Shown: positions 24,355 through 37,718, counted from the stretch's first letter. The stretch is 64,000 nt of DNA from Apostichopus japonicus (GCF_037975245.1 NC_092569.1:9781001-9845000), one strand, 5' to 3'. Notes: a model not told the origin generated them from the letters alone. Translations and numbers: made by a program.

Positions 24355-24415
24355 GAATGGAAGTTGGGGAGGGACAGGGGTGGTGGGGTGGGTGCTGTGA
24401 GGGGGGAGAGGGGAT
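24355..24415 (+). other. G-rich tract 200 bp downstream of the exon C donor
   Basis: Eight or more GGG+ runs (GTTGGGGAGGGACAGGGG, GGTGGGGTGGGTGC, GAGGGGGGAGAGGGG) on the sense strand. It meets the simple G-quadruplex rule and would be present in the pre-mRNA near a 5' splice site. G-runs in introns are a known class of splicing enhancer; any effect here is inference. Confidence 0.5.
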
Positions 24416-24524
24416 TGATGTATAGGTGAATATCATCATGCCAGCGATATAAGCTTTTAGTCTGCACACTCAGTTACATAAAAAGGTCAGCAGAATTGCC
24501 TCAGGTTTTATGTATTTAAGATCG

Positions 24525-24593
24525 TCCTGCAAGCAGGAACTCGCAAAGAAGCCATCATTGGCTTATCAAAGCCGCAAGCTGACCGAAGTCAGT
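24525..24593 (+). other. three adjacent small hairpins, possible structured repeat
   Basis: Three perfect stem-loops in 69 bp: TCCTG/CAGGA with loop CAAG (24525-24538), AAGCCA/TGGCTT with loop TCAT (24549-24564), and CTGAC/GTCAG with loop CGAA (24579-24592). I do not recognise an RNA family. It could be the body of a dispersed repeat. Confidence 0.3.
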
Positions 24594-25674
24594 CTCTCAG
24601 ATTCATATTTAAGGTCCATGATTATGATAATGCTATATATGTGTGGAAGATGCTTTATTGAAGTCAATGTGATTTCCTCTTAACATTTTGGATTTGTAAA
24701 GCCATGTAGAGGAAGATTAAATCGATGGATCTGGTCAGACTATAGAGGACATGCAGGTAGGTTATAACTACAGTATGCCACCTTTTCCCATTGCTCGGTT
24801 GCAGTGGGGATTTGGATGTGAACTCCCATGTACCAATTTCTGGGTACTTGATCTGATTCAATTAGCAGAACTTGGACACAATCAAGGAGTTTTGTGTGGC
24901 TAGCGGTTGTTAGTTCTTAATAAATCTTTTCCTGCAATTTTTATGACATGTAGTATCAACCAATCATAGTAGCCGATAGGAGGTATATGGATTATTTCCA
25001 CTGTAAATATTATCAGGTGCCACCAAAATCTGTTTGATTTTCTGGTGAGATCCTGACATTGAATTCTGACCTTCAATATACTGTACATCATACAACTGTA
25101 TATTATTGTGTCAAGTTGGCTGGTCAAGGTCACCAGATGTTTTTCAAGGTCATCAGATGTTTATAACATGAATGCTATGGTACTAAGCAACTAATACAGG
25201 TATCCTTATGTATCTGATTTAGAAGCTTTGTTGAATCTTAAAAACAAAGATTTTGAAAAGGGTGAATTACTCATTTACAGTAGGTGTTCTGTTGAAGACA
25301 ATGTCAGACATTTTTGAAATAGATTCCATCCTCGAGTCCAGTAGCAGCAGCAGGTTATGACTTGTATCTTTGTCATGTCACATAGTTGTGGTTTTCCCTA
25401 GGCCTGTCGAGTTATTTTGGTCTGATGCTCGCTCGGTGTTCCAGCAAACTGGTAGAGGCTGAAATATGAGAGGCAAGATGGGAGGGCTGTAATTATTGAA
25501 TTACGGGATTGCATTTAGTCTTGATTGGCTTAAATACCCTCAGATATCGAAGTTCAGTGTCCGAAGAGGCCTTCTGTGTAGACCAATTACAAGCATGTGA
25601 CTGCGAAGACTTCAATACCATCTAACATTTGACAGATGGACTGTGATTTATCAGCTCTACTTACAAATGGGACT

Positions 25675-25815
25675 GGGGGGAAGCCTCTCCCACCATCACC
25701 ACCCCCCTCCCCCACCACCCCAAAACATGTACTCCATCTATAACTGATGATACTATTATCAGCATACAAACATGGTAGGGGAGTGGGAGGGGGAGTGGGA
25801 GGGGTTGAGGGAAGA
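25675..25815. other. C-rich then G-rich block able to pair
   Basis: CTCCCACCATCACCACCCC, then CCCCCACCACCCC (about 25685-25722), is followed 60 bp later by GTAGGGGAGTGGGAGGGGG and more G runs. The halves can pair imperfectly, and the second half alone has quadruplex potential. Confidence 0.4.
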
Positions 25816-28721
25816 AGGAGAAGCCCACTGTTAATAAACAAATTTTGAGTTATCGCCAACCATGAAACACAGATACCAAAAGATTTATTATAGCAATTAG
25901 CAAATCATCTTCTTCCAAGAAGCAGTGCCTTTGTCTAGATAACCATTTTTTCCCGGGAATTGTTTATACCGAGAGATTACTCCAATGAGCCTTGTGGTGA
26001 TCAGGTAGACAGTCATGGTAATCTTGTATTGTTCGGCATTAATTGTTTCCCGAAACTTTACCTGGAAGTCATTGTTCCATGTTTAGACAGTTACATTGTG
26101 ATCACATTCTAATCTAGATGTATTAACATCATTTTGGGAGGCAGAAGAAGAAAGCTCACAACAGACAGGGGAAGTTGATTGTCAGTCAAGCAATTGTTGG
26201 TAAAGTTCAGAGATCCTGCTGGGTGGCAGTGTTATCTAACCTCTAGCAATCAAACACTGGCAAAATTCACAAGATAGACTAGAATGTAATCTGCAGGTAA
26301 CTCCACACCAAATGGGAGACAGGGGTGTGTGGGGGGGGGGAAGGACATTATACCCAGCTTAAAAATAAACCATGTCTACAACCAGCTGGATATTGCATGT
26401 TTGCATGTGTTAAGTTCATAGGAGGTTCAGTGTGTAATCTATCTAGTTAGATATATCACATTATTAAATTGCTATATAGATTTGCAATGATGTAGTACTG
26501 TAACATTTTATACACAACCAGCTAAAGTGTTTATTTTCATCAGTAAGAACCAGTACTTGTACAGTTCTTTGTGTTCCAGAATGTCAGTGAATCTTTGTTT
26601 CTACTTTTAAAGCTAAAGTACCATCAAAGCAGTAAATCTAGATCAATGAAGGGAAACTTGTAATATATTTCTGTATGGAGAGTAGTAGGCCAGTTATAGC
26701 AATGGGGAACCATGGTGAGACGTTTGACATCAGCTGTCCGATGTGGGTGGAGAAATCTGAGAAGTGGGGAAATGGGCCGGTGGGGGCGGGTTGGGTGGAA
26801 TGGAATTGTGCAAGGTGAATCACACTGTACGTATGAGGAGCAAGTCACTGTGCTCTCACCTTAAATGGACCTCTGTAAGAACAAGTACCCTCTCTGGATA
26901 TTTCAGCCTGTCATCAGATGGATGTTTTGTCCGAGTTTGATTACAGTATGTACCATCTATTACCGTCATAATATTTTACAATGCAGTTAGGAGGTGATAA
27001 AAGCAAACTTTTGTCAGTCTGTGGCGAGCCAGTAGTAGATCTCTCCTAAGTTGTTTCTTAAATGAATATATTTTTTTTCCTGCTTCTGTCATGACTCAGT
27101 TTTCAGGAACTCACCACTGACAAGTTGGAAACAGATACACACCAAGTTATTTATACATTTAGTTGGTAAACATGACTTCTCCTTTGAGAGATAACTGCAA
27201 CTTTAAGGGGGTGGGAGGGGGGGTGCTGGATCAGTGACGAGTCTTGGGGCCACTGAGGTACAGTACCAGTATTGGACTGTATCCTATCCTATTATGGACG
27301 TAGATGCTCTATATAGTGTATATATAGCCTCTTGGGTTCATAAATTCTTGAGGCATTTAGTCCTATGTGATACTGTGACAGAAATTAATCTACCGTTGGA
27401 ACGAACACATAGAGAAAGTAGGAACACGTCTCAATACGATGTTTTCCATATCGACTTATATGGACTTCTTTATTCTGGTAATGTAAGAGGCAAAGTGTGG
27501 TCCGGCCATGAAATAAAATGGAGGCAACAAAAATAGGACTGTATAATGCAAGACCAATATTGAAAAGAAGAGCCTTAAACACATAATGGCTCCTTGCTTT
27601 TCTATGAATTACAGAGAATAAGAAGCACAGCAGAGAAACACTTAGTAAATCATGATGAACATCCATGCATACATGTACGTCTATGTAAACTTATATTCAA
27701 TTTCATTTAATATGTTAAAGGAAAAGCATCTTTTACACTAGTTAGTTACTACTGTACAACAGTCTACCTTCATTGAGACAATTTGGAATTGACATAATTT
27801 TTTGCCCCTTTACACTGGTATTATGCATCATGACCAGTTGGTACGGTATGCATGTAGTTGAAGTTGACGATAATTTCAATGTGTGGAACAGGAAAAAGTC
27901 GAAATGGATGTTATTGCGATATGTATGTTGGACTATTTATAGCTCGCTAGTAAAGGAAGTGATTAAGAAAATAAAGAGACAAATAATGCACTGCATGCAC
28001 ACAGACATTACATATTAAAGGTGCTATTTAACAGAATAGCATACCAATCAGCTGTTCTGACTACTGTTATCTAATTTTATTTTGGTCATAAGAAATAAAA
28101 CCACAATGAGCCCGGAAACTCAGAGTTTCTGTGGAGTCAAAAGTGGCCTGTGCGAAATTTCAAGCCAGAAATATGCAAATTTGCTTGTCAAATGTCGCGA
28201 GGATATGGTAAAATTCAAGTTTGGTTTTTCCGTATAAGTAGGGTAGCATTTATCATACACAAGTTTAACCCATCTGTTAACCTTACAAATGATGGCATGG
28301 AAGGATCAACTGGTTTGGTCATTTGTCAAAGTGCAATTCTGTGGTTAAAACCATTTGATTTGACTTGTAGACTGCAATTCATGTGATGCCCACTCCTCCA
28401 GTGTGAAACAGTAATTTAAACTCTCCACAGCTGTTTTGCAACCAAAGTTTGTGTTTAAAACCACAAGATTTATAGCCTTTGGTATGGTTGAAATTGGAGA
28501 GGTAAAAAGAAAACAGCCTTGACTTCATCCAAGTTACAAGAATGTTTAACTAATGTTTAATGTTTAATACAGCTGTGTTTAACTACCTTTTAACCTTAAC
28601 CTTCAATAATGTGAGGAGAGCGTACCAGATCCAATAAGGTAGAATTTGCCAAACCAAAATTATCCCCAAAACAGTAGTCAGGGGAATAATGTATCCAGTA
28701 TCAAAGTGCAAAATGCTATTC

Positions 28722-28855
28722 AAAATGCTTGCTTAACACCATGGTTGCACCATGGTAACAGTACACCATGGTTGCTTAACACCAATGGTTGCTTAACACC
28801 AATGGTTACTTAACACCAATGGTTGCTTAACACCAATGGTTGCTTAACACCATTG
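28722..28855. repeat. 17-bp tandem repeat, about 6 copies
   Basis: TTGCTTAACACCAATGG repeated head to tail, with CACCATGG variants at the left edge. It is flanked by ordinary AT-rich intron. Confidence 0.9.
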
Positions 28856-29138
28856 ACAGATGTACCTACAAAGGAACTATATAGTAATCGATAAGAGAAA
28901 ATAATCCAGAGCCTTTCGAAATTGCTAAGCAAAATTTGAACACAAAATTATTCCCCTATATTAGAGAGAAAAATATAAACTAAAAAAATTTTAAAAGTAG
29001 ATTGCAATCACAACACAACCACAGAAATTGTTGCAAAATGATGGATGGTGCTTGAAATAAAGCATTTGTTTTAATGTCTTGATTTCAACTTAGATCAGAC
29101 TTACATGTACTGAACAAATAAATTGTGAAATGGTAAAT

Positions 29139-29235
29139 AATAATAATAATAATAATAATAAAAATAATAATAAATGAGACTTATATAGCGCCAAATCAGT
29201 AGACAAAAGTCACTGCTCAAGGTGCTTTACAAAGA
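29139..29235 (-). mobile_element. truncated SINE 3' end with (AAT)n tail
   Basis: Read on the minus strand: TTTGTAAAGCACCTTGAGCA, then GGCGCTATATAAGTCTCA, then an (ATT)n tail given by the AAT microsatellite at 29139-29173. The GCGCTATATAA end is shared with the fuller SINE at 55242-55540. No tRNA-like promoter is present, so it is a 5'-truncated copy. Confidence 0.65.
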
Positions 29236-29409
29236 AAGCAGATTAATTTACAAAAGAACAAGTGAAAAGATGGGTCTTTTCTGTTAGCCAAAGAAACACT
29301 TCTTAGGACTTGTAAACAATAGCAATAGTAGCATGATTGTGGTTATAGTTTCTTTGCAGATTTTTATATTTGCCATAATTACTTTAGTTACTGTCTTAGA
29401 ATTATCGCT

Positions 29410-29461
29410 TCCTCCCCCTCCCCTTCCCTCCCCCTCTCCCTCCCCTCCCCCTCACCCATCC
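29410..29461. repeat. homopyrimidine (C/T) tract of about 45 bp
   Basis: An almost pure C/T stretch of CCCTCCCC-type blocks. Long homopurine-homopyrimidine tracts can form triplex DNA. A second similar tract lies at 49918-49975. Confidence 0.7.
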
Positions 29462-30581
29462 ATTTGCATGTAATATGTCACAGTTGATATTTAATCTAAC
29501 TCTGTAAAAATACTTCTATTTATTCAAAGATTATGTTTAAGTATTTTTTGGGGGGCAACTTCTTGAACTGCAGTTGATAATATTTATGAGTTTTGTAAAG
29601 TATTGCTATTTCTTTCTGGTTGGGTGGGGTAGATCTTTAGTCCTTTGCCATACAGGCATATCTAAATTCATACTTCAAAAGAATTTAAGGTGCATGGAAT
29701 TGAAGTCTCAGCAGAAATCTGACCAAGGTGTCTGAATCAAGTCAGAATTGAATTAATTCTTGGGAGTGTATAGTGAACAAGGGCAAAGATAGTGGATGAA
29801 TGCGGAGACACACCACTATTTAAATACAACCTCTCGGTGCAAACTTTCTCTGAACATGGGATTAAATTTGACCTTATACTTAGCTTGAAAAAGAAAATCG
29901 TTTTGCATGGAATATATGATCCATATTGTATTAAACATTGTTGAATTTGAGTGGAATCAGACCCAGGAATACTGAAATTTGTGGAATAGTTTAATCTCCC
30001 ATTGAATGTCATTTCATCTCTCTTTAGGATATATATTTTTTTGGAGGGGGGTAAAATCTATCTGGTGCTATTGACTGGAAAATTTGACGAATTATTGCAT
30101 TCTACTCAATGATTCTGATGTCACAAATATTGCAATAGTAAGAAAAACTTTACACCATGTTTATTCACGGCTGTGAAATATAGTACTAGGCTCCTGCTCT
30201 GTGGGTTCTTTAAAGTCTGAATGTGTAAATAATATACACAGTTATCCTGCAGTGAAAATATTGAGAACCATCAGTCCTTGCCCATGCATAGCAAAGGGCA
30301 TGTATCTATATACCAATAACAACTGTATTAGCATTGGATCTGTGTTTTACTTTATATACAGAAAGCCTACAACTTAAAGAAGCAGTTTAACAGTGCAGTG
30401 TTCTTTGTTTGTAAATTGTACAGAGAATTTTGGTTTCAAGCAGTCCAGGCACAAGCAGACCATTTGCTAGATAAAATGACAAACGATTTTGATATGAAAA
30501 ATCCTGAACCAAAACATACAAGAAACAATTACTTACTGTGTAAACCTCACGAAGATTGCAATACCTTTCCCTCATTTTAAG

Positions 30582-30983
30582 CTGGTACATACTCTGTCGT
30601 TGCAATTTCCCGAGGGGGTCTGGCTATTGCTCTATCTGTCTGCTGCCCTCTGTATGGTAGTTGAGTCCCGACGGTTCAACTTCCTTCAAGATGATAAAAA
30701 TGCAGTGCTACGGCTGGTTGAAGGGGACCAAATCATTATAGAATGTCACGATTTGGTTCCCGTTTACCAGCTAGAGCATAACATTGGGCCCTGCTTCCCT
30801 CTCACAGGTACTTTGTACATGGTTGTTAATGTATGTCTTCGAGACCTTACATATGTACATTGCCAGATGCCTTTCACTGCCAGGAGATGGTCTGCTACCC
30901 CAAAAACTGTGGAAGTTATGAAAGATAAGAATAATGTAAGAAAAATGTACCATGCTTGCATAAACATTACTGGCAATCTATGT
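30582..30983 (+). CDS. unrecognised open frame with a signal-peptide-like start; possible single exon
   Basis: An open frame running from 30498 to about 30983. It contains a hydrophobic stretch V-W-L-L-L-Y-L-S-A-A-L-C-M-V-V-E-S and then RRFNFLQDDKNAV, L-R-L-V-E-G-D-Q-I-I-I-E-C-H, a Cys-rich tail and a terminal N-I-T glycosylation-like motif. A pyrimidine-rich acceptor-like CTTTCCCTCATTTTAAG lies at 30565-30581 and a good donor CACAG|GTACTT at 30803-30813, so the coding piece could be 30582-30807. No ATG opens the frame before the hydrophobic stretch; the proposed start at 30600 is TTG. F-L, K, V-L, G-D and I-x-C are spaced loosely like the first strands of an ephrin ectodomain, but the conserved W-N-S is missing and I do not assert that family. 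It could be a nested exon, a decayed copy or a chance frame. Confidence 0.2.
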
Positions 30984-31077
30984 TAATTCAGTTTGTACCC
31001 ATATTGAAACCAAGTAGAAAAACAAAATATTTTTGTAAATATTGTATATTAACTATGTAGCTAATTTTTTTTATTCC

Positions 31078-31160
31078 TTGCCGGAGGCCAAAGGAATCTA
31101 TGCGATAGTGATGAAGTGTATGTGTGTTTATGTATGTGACACTTGCTTGTAAACAAGATA
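31078..31160. repeat. possible dispersed repeat fragment
   Basis: The block CCGGAGGCCAAAGGAATCTA, then TGCGATAGTGATGAAGTG, then a TGTGTTTATGTATGTGACAC stretch has the look of a dispersed invertebrate repeat that I have seen in other genomes. This is recollection rather than evidence from the window. Confidence 0.25.
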
Positions 31161-31299
31161 TACTCAAAAAGTTGATGGTGGATTAACTTTATTCTTGGTA
31201 TGTGGATCCTTCTCATTAAGTACAACAACCCTATTGTTTTCAGTGAAGTTCGATTGGACATTTTGAGTATTTTCCTAGAACACAAGTTTTGTATTCTTG

Positions 31300-31625
31300 T
31301 GAGATAAACAGTACATAACCTGAGAAAATAGACTTTAGCTATAACAATACAAAACTTTATAAAATAGACTGTAGCTGCAATACATAACCTGAGAAAACAG
31401 ACTGTAGCTATAATATACATACTGTAACCTGAGAAAATTGACTAGCTGCAATACATAACCTGAGAAAATAGTCTATAGCTATAATACATAACCTGAGAAA
31501 ATATACTGTAGCTATTGTACAATAAAAATCTGAGAAAATAGATCGTAGTTACAATACATAAAACCTGATGAAACAGACTGTAGGTACAATAGGTAACCTG
31601 AGTAAATTGACTGTAGCTGCGAGTG
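31300..31625. repeat. degenerate tandem repeat, unit about 30-40 bp, about 8 copies
   Basis: Copies of AATACATAACCTGAGAAAA followed by TAGACTGTAGCTAT, with variable spacing (GAG cores near 31322, 31391, 31431, 31462 and 31495). The irregular period and substitutions indicate an older array. It produces spurious minus-strand frames. Confidence 0.85.
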
Positions 31626-34600
31626 TTTCCAAATTTATAAGTCAGCCTACTGTACATTGTTGTTATTATATTTTTAATGCAGGAAAAGGATCTTCACTGA
31701 AACTTGTTTTGAATAAATATAAATTTAAAATAAAATAAAACTGTTAGCAAACTGCTTATCCACTAGAGAGCCTGTGTAATAGAATGTGTAAAAGTAAGTT
31801 GGCCTCACTTACTAAATATAAATTTGTCGATCTAAAATTTCTTTTTGTTTAGGATCATAAGATTATTATATCCATTTTGTTAAACCAATGAGAGTATGCC
31901 AAGTCTCTGATTCAATTGATAACTCTCTTGTTTACTGCAAAAACAAACTGTATTAACAAAGTTTGAACATTCAAACTGTAAATGATCAGAAGAAACAGAA
32001 TTGTACATTCAACTGGAGTAAATAATACTTAAATGACAACCTAAAAATCAAATGAATCAGAAAGCTATAATCACAGGTCTTTGCTCATTTGAATAATATT
32101 CCTTAAAAATGACTTGAACAATCAAAGTTTATTCTTGCCAAGTGTAAGTAAAGAGTGATATCAACTTTATGAAATATTTTATTTATGGTAAAATATATCA
32201 CAGCATGGCAAATGACATCAAGCTTTTCATGTCATGGTTTACAACAAACTGTTTCTCCATTTTTTAATCTATGGTAGAAATCTTATTTTCTGTAGAATTA
32301 TCTTGTTGCCAGCACAATTTTAAACAGTTTGGAAAGCCTTGAGATACCAAGAAACTGTATGCAATGTTTTTGAGCATTTATCTAACTATAGTAGCCTATC
32401 ACAGGCAGAAACCAAACCCCTGACCTAGAACAGGTTAAATAATACAAGAGATCTACAGATCTACAAAAAATATACTCCGTACTTACTTTTGCCGCTCAGT
32501 TAAAAGAGGAATATTTCCAATAGCACCGTGAACGTGCATCACCAGATGATAGCCTATAAGAATTTGGCCCCATGCTCTCTCTCTCCCTCTCTGGGTTTCC
32601 AAGCCACTCATAATTTTGATGTAGCTGAAGCTAAGGATGCTTATCCCTTATTGCAGGGTGAAACAGTGGTGACCACATCTCTCTTCGCCACGGTTATCTC
32701 GTCAGCGATTTGAAAATTATCGTGTGTACCATGTGTAAATTAGTCTCTACAGATGTTGCTACGTATGCGTGGTCGATCAGCAATGTTGATGTCCCATTGC
32801 AGTAGTAATACGCATCCCTGTAAAAGTTTCAAAACTTCAAGTACAGTGATAGAACGACTGTAGTTTGGTAACCAAGAGTACGCTCTTCTGTACACAAATC
32901 TGAAAGATCCTGAATTTTTTCTGCGCCATGAAAATATCTACTTTTAGAGTTGACATCTTCCTTAGAAGGATCCCTCCAGGCAACTAAAGAGAAACAAACT
33001 TTCCGGTGTCCTATCAACTTGTCACCATGGCTCATGCCTGGACGACGGCACATTGATACCTCCGATGTCATTTAACATCTACTCTCCTATATATCTGCGG
33101 ACAGGACCTGCCAATCAGGTGGCAGGAAGTCCCAAAGTAGGCGGAGCTTAGCAGTATGTGATATAAGTAAAAGACAGGCAGAGCAGGGCACCTTTAAGTC
33201 TCTCCCACCCCTGGTAACATTTGGCTGGACATATGTGATACAGCTTCCAAACCTGACAAGTTTTTTCTCTGGCTCTCTGGATGATTGATTGGGTAAAGAC
33301 TCCATCTGCATGTCAGCAGGATAGATGGGCTCTCAATCTCAGACAATTTACGATGAGGGAGGGAGCTGGGCACCATCCAGCCACATGCCGAAATATTCCT
33401 AGATCTCTTATACCTTTAGAATGTCATCGCGTGAAGAGCACAGTTAAGCCTTTTGACATTAAATTCTAACAGTTTTGTTGCATTTGTTTTAAGATGTCAT
33501 TATCGGTGTAGAACTCTTTGACGCTCCATGACAGTTGAACACATTTTAATGTCATGTCACCTCACTTTGCCAAGGCTTCAAGAAACACCGGCGATAGGCA
33601 TAACTCCCAATTAATTGACAACGTGTTAATTAGGACTGATGAACTTTGGTTTGGAATGATCCGAAAAGAGAAAACACTGCTACTCTAAAGTTAGCCGGAA
33701 AACATTGTAACGTTATATAGTCTATGTTTGCACCTTAATTAATATATACTCCTTTCAAAATTTAGTTTTTCCATCAGATACTCAGTGCTGTAAGTATAGT
33801 CCAGCAATTCTTATACCATTATTTCCCTGTTTATCTACAACCATGGTGCACCTACTTTCTCTGGGCTGTTTATTGTGTGTTACAATAGGTTTTATATCTG
33901 ACCCAGTTGGCTTACTTATTAGGCAGTCTGGTACTAAAACAATATGTGCAGTCCTCCTAATTGTCTAACAGTGTTACTATGACTGATGTTACAGGAATAC
34001 AGTCTGTTGTAAGTAATTTAACTATCTCAGGCAATTTTTAAATCAGAAAGAAAGATTAAAGGCAATCTGCATCCCTCAAGATACAAAGAGATTTGGTCTT
34101 TATCTCTACCATTGCCAGTTGTTGATAAGCTACTTCTTAACTTATAGATAACAGAGGAAATTTGTTTTCCCAAAAATGCAGCAAGGTCTTTCTTTCTTTC
34201 ATTCTCCCCTGCTTGGGTCATTTACTTTCGCTTTGGTTGGTATTTGTCTTTGTCTTGGAAAATTCAAAAGCAAAACTAATTAAAGTCAGTAATCTCTGCA
34301 TCAGGTGAATCAACTTTGAGAAATGTTTGCGTAAAATGATTCACTCCACAGCGCCGTACATATATGGCCATGTTACTCAAACATTTGTGACTTTTTGATC
34401 TTCCTCGTGTTTACTTGCTGTGAGAGGATATAACAGAATAACAGGAGAAAACAAAAGTCCAAGGTTCTTGACTTTCTGTTTTAGTTTCATACCTAGAAAG
34501 AAGGACGTTTCCTAAATGTCATTGAAGACTCAAAATTGTATTGAACAGATTTCTCTGCTCACATGTATAGGAACTAGTTTTCCTTATATATGGCTACCAA

Positions 34601-36549
34601 TACCTGTGATATGTTTAGTATATATATATACTAATGTTGTCTGTCCTTCTCATATAGACTGCTGGACCTATATTAATAACATAACTAATATGTATAACAA
34701 ATATGGACTTCCTTCCCATACAAGGGTCAAACTATGCTGCAGTACCCCGTATATAGTGTATTAGTTATCTACTTTATATTTACTGTATATGAAATGCGTT
34801 GGCATTTCTATGTTGCAAATCTGTAAATTCTTTAAGGATGTTTCGCATTACCGGTTCATATATCAAATATTAAAAAAAAAGTTTTGAGAGACCCCCCCTC
34901 CCCCCACACAGTTCAATTGAAATTTAAACATATTATAACCTTAATACACATTAGGGATCATTTTTACTAAATATGTTTTCAACCATTCTATCATTTGTTC
35001 AGTTATTCACAAGGGATGGAATCATTTATTCATTCCAAACATGTAAGTACTAAAGGTACATGTAACATACTAACCAACATGACATAATCGGCCAGATAAA
35101 CTCCATTAATCAGGAACCATACACACTTAATATTTGAAGGCCCCCTATTCCGTGGTTGTGTAAGAATTCCATGTAAAGTTTTAATAATTAGCGATGTCAT
35201 TTGGTTTACATAGAAAAGCTCGGACTGCATTCGAGCATGAAACAAGAAAAATCTAACATAATTTCCAGATTAGTTTTAAAATCTTTATAAATCATTTTCA
35301 AAAGTGATGTATTTGGCAGGCAATAGATATTTACCATGTATGGCAAGGACTAATTGATTAAAAATTAATCCTTTCTGAATTTTTTTTTTTTGTGGTGAAC
35401 CTGTTAATCAACCATCCTGAGAATAAAACGTAGTATAATATAGTCTCTTTACAATTGGAATCAAGGAATGATATATCAATTTAGCATTATTAAAGTATTT
35501 TTAATTTTTAATTTTTAATCTTTGTAATTTGTTTTCCAGCCCTATAAGATGGGGGCTCTATGTCTTTTTTGTAGTCCTAGGGGACCAGACAGGCAGTGAC
35601 ATAGATTTAATCCAACAGTCATTAATGTCAAACTGGAATGGTATCTTTATCACCTCACAGCTGTTTATGTCAATGAACCTCAAGAACAACATTGTTAAAG
35701 CTGCAGTGTTCGTTGTAATTCTATAGCCGCACCATAATCGGCAGTTTAAAGTCAAAAAAATGCAGTACTCAGCTGTTCTCATAGTCCACCAAACTTACAC
35801 ACGCAGGGGTGACTGTGAATATTAAAGTTTGTTTCCACCCTTACCTGTCCCCTCACAACCACAGCGCCCTCACTCTATCAGGCATTTGAGTTCACTGATA
35901 ACATTAATATCTAACGCTTGCACCTTCGGCTACCGGTCAATGCCCCTACTTCTCATTCTACCACCCAAAGTAATTTTGTCATAACCATCAAAAGGTTTGA
36001 AGGATAAAAAAATAAAATAAAAACAATGCTTTAAATTTGTGGGACACAAAGCATTCTATAACTGGCTTAAATTTTTATTATTAATTAGAAGCATTGTTAT
36101 TAATTAGAAGCAACCAAATGCTACTGTAATTATCTATACCGGGCAGTTGATGAAAGTTACAGTAATAATATATGCCCAGGTGTCCCAATTTTTGGTTTAG
36201 CGATACATTTGCTAAAGAGGGTGTCTTTAGTTCTAAAGGACCTGAAAGGTACATCCTAATTTGCATACCACTTTACTGCCCGAGGGGAAACCCATCGCAT
36301 GTTCCTACCTTGTTATCTGTGAAGTTTGTTACTTTTTAGTCCAACATCTTAAAGTAGAAGCATTTATTTGCTCCTTTAAAATGATTTATGATTTCTCATC
36401 ATCAGTGTACTACTGAATTACATGTAGGCTATCTATGAAAAAGAGAAAAGGCAAATATCTGTTCATATAATCCTCCCCTGCTGTTTTTCAGATTGCATTG
36501 AAATTAAGAAGGGGAACATGGTGGACCAAAATAAAATATGAGAGGTTAA

Positions 36550-36632
36550 TAAGCCTGGGTTGGGAGGCTCAGGTTTGTAGATCACAGGAGAATTATTCTT
36601 GAGGTCAGCAGTTCAAATCTTGTAGCCCCCCC
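36550..36632 (+). mobile_element. tRNA-like SINE head (degenerate)
   Basis: GCCTGGGTTGGGAGGCTCAG, then TAGATCACAGGAG, then CAGCAGTTCAAATCTTGTAG, then CCCCCCC. GTTCAAATC is a good RNA polymerase III B box, and TGGGAGGCTCAGG about 50 bp upstream resembles a degenerate A box. The spacing and the fading GGG/CCC ends fit a tRNA-derived SINE or a tRNA pseudogene. A clean cloverleaf cannot be drawn, so it is not called as a functional tRNA. Confidence 0.4.
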
Positions 36633-37718
36633 CTCCCAAAAAAATATATCATTTCCCATAATTTTGCTTTTATAGCTAATATTACGGAGACTTTGCTAGT
36701 ATGAAATTGTCTTGCTCAAAGATGGTAAAGAGAATTTGCATTGTATGTAAGAGGGGATAGTAGTTTTTCCCATAATATTTTGTTAAATTTGATCTATTGT
36801 CAGTGACTTTTTAAAATTTTTTAACCCTATATACAGTATATTCAACATAAACTGTTGGACTATCTATATTGCCTTCTGTAACTCAAGCAATGCATTATAA
36901 GTTTAATTATCTTTTTCCCATTTCTGTTAAGTAACAAGGTTTATGCGTCCAGTGGATGATACTCTACATTTTAAGTGGTGGCTAATGCTCTTTCAAGATC
37001 AGATTTATAAATCATGTTTAAATCATGGGAACATATTGACTTTGATTTCTCTAAATTGATTTCAGCTGAGCTGATGGTTTATCAAGCTGCATGAATTGCC
37101 CAGACGTGGTCATGATTGATATTACATCGATATGAACTGCAATTGGCACGCATGTAACTGGTTTTTTTTTCAGTACGTCACTCATGAGTCTATAACTCAA
37201 TGGTAATGTTACCCACAGAACACTTCCATCGCACACTTGCTCTACTCCGGATACCTTAATTGATACAGTTAATAAAGTAGACAGCTTTACCTTATACTGA
37301 CCTTTCCCATGTAGTTGGTAATGTTGACCTTTTCCCTGTGTTGCACGCTTCCACATCTCAATGCCATTCCCTCTGCATCCCGTGTCCCTCCTCCTGCCTC
37401 TCTCATGTAGATGTATGTTACCAGCAGCTGAGCAGAGATTATGAATTAGGCTAACCTCAACGTGATCAACGGGTATCAGCTCTTCCCTTTCGCTGCCTCA
37501 TGGATCGTGGGTCTGGTATAGCGCTAGCTTCCTTCCATGATTGTGTGTGTGTTGTACAGTACGTAAGTAGGATGCCGAAACACGCTGCAAGTATCCCAAG
37601 CATCAGCATTCCTCAGAGTCCATCTGCCTGTAGCTGTAATACAGTCATCTTTTACTGGGGTACTGTCTGAAGGTGATAACAACAAGAGAAACAATCTTAG
37701 AGATATTTTTGGCTCAGC

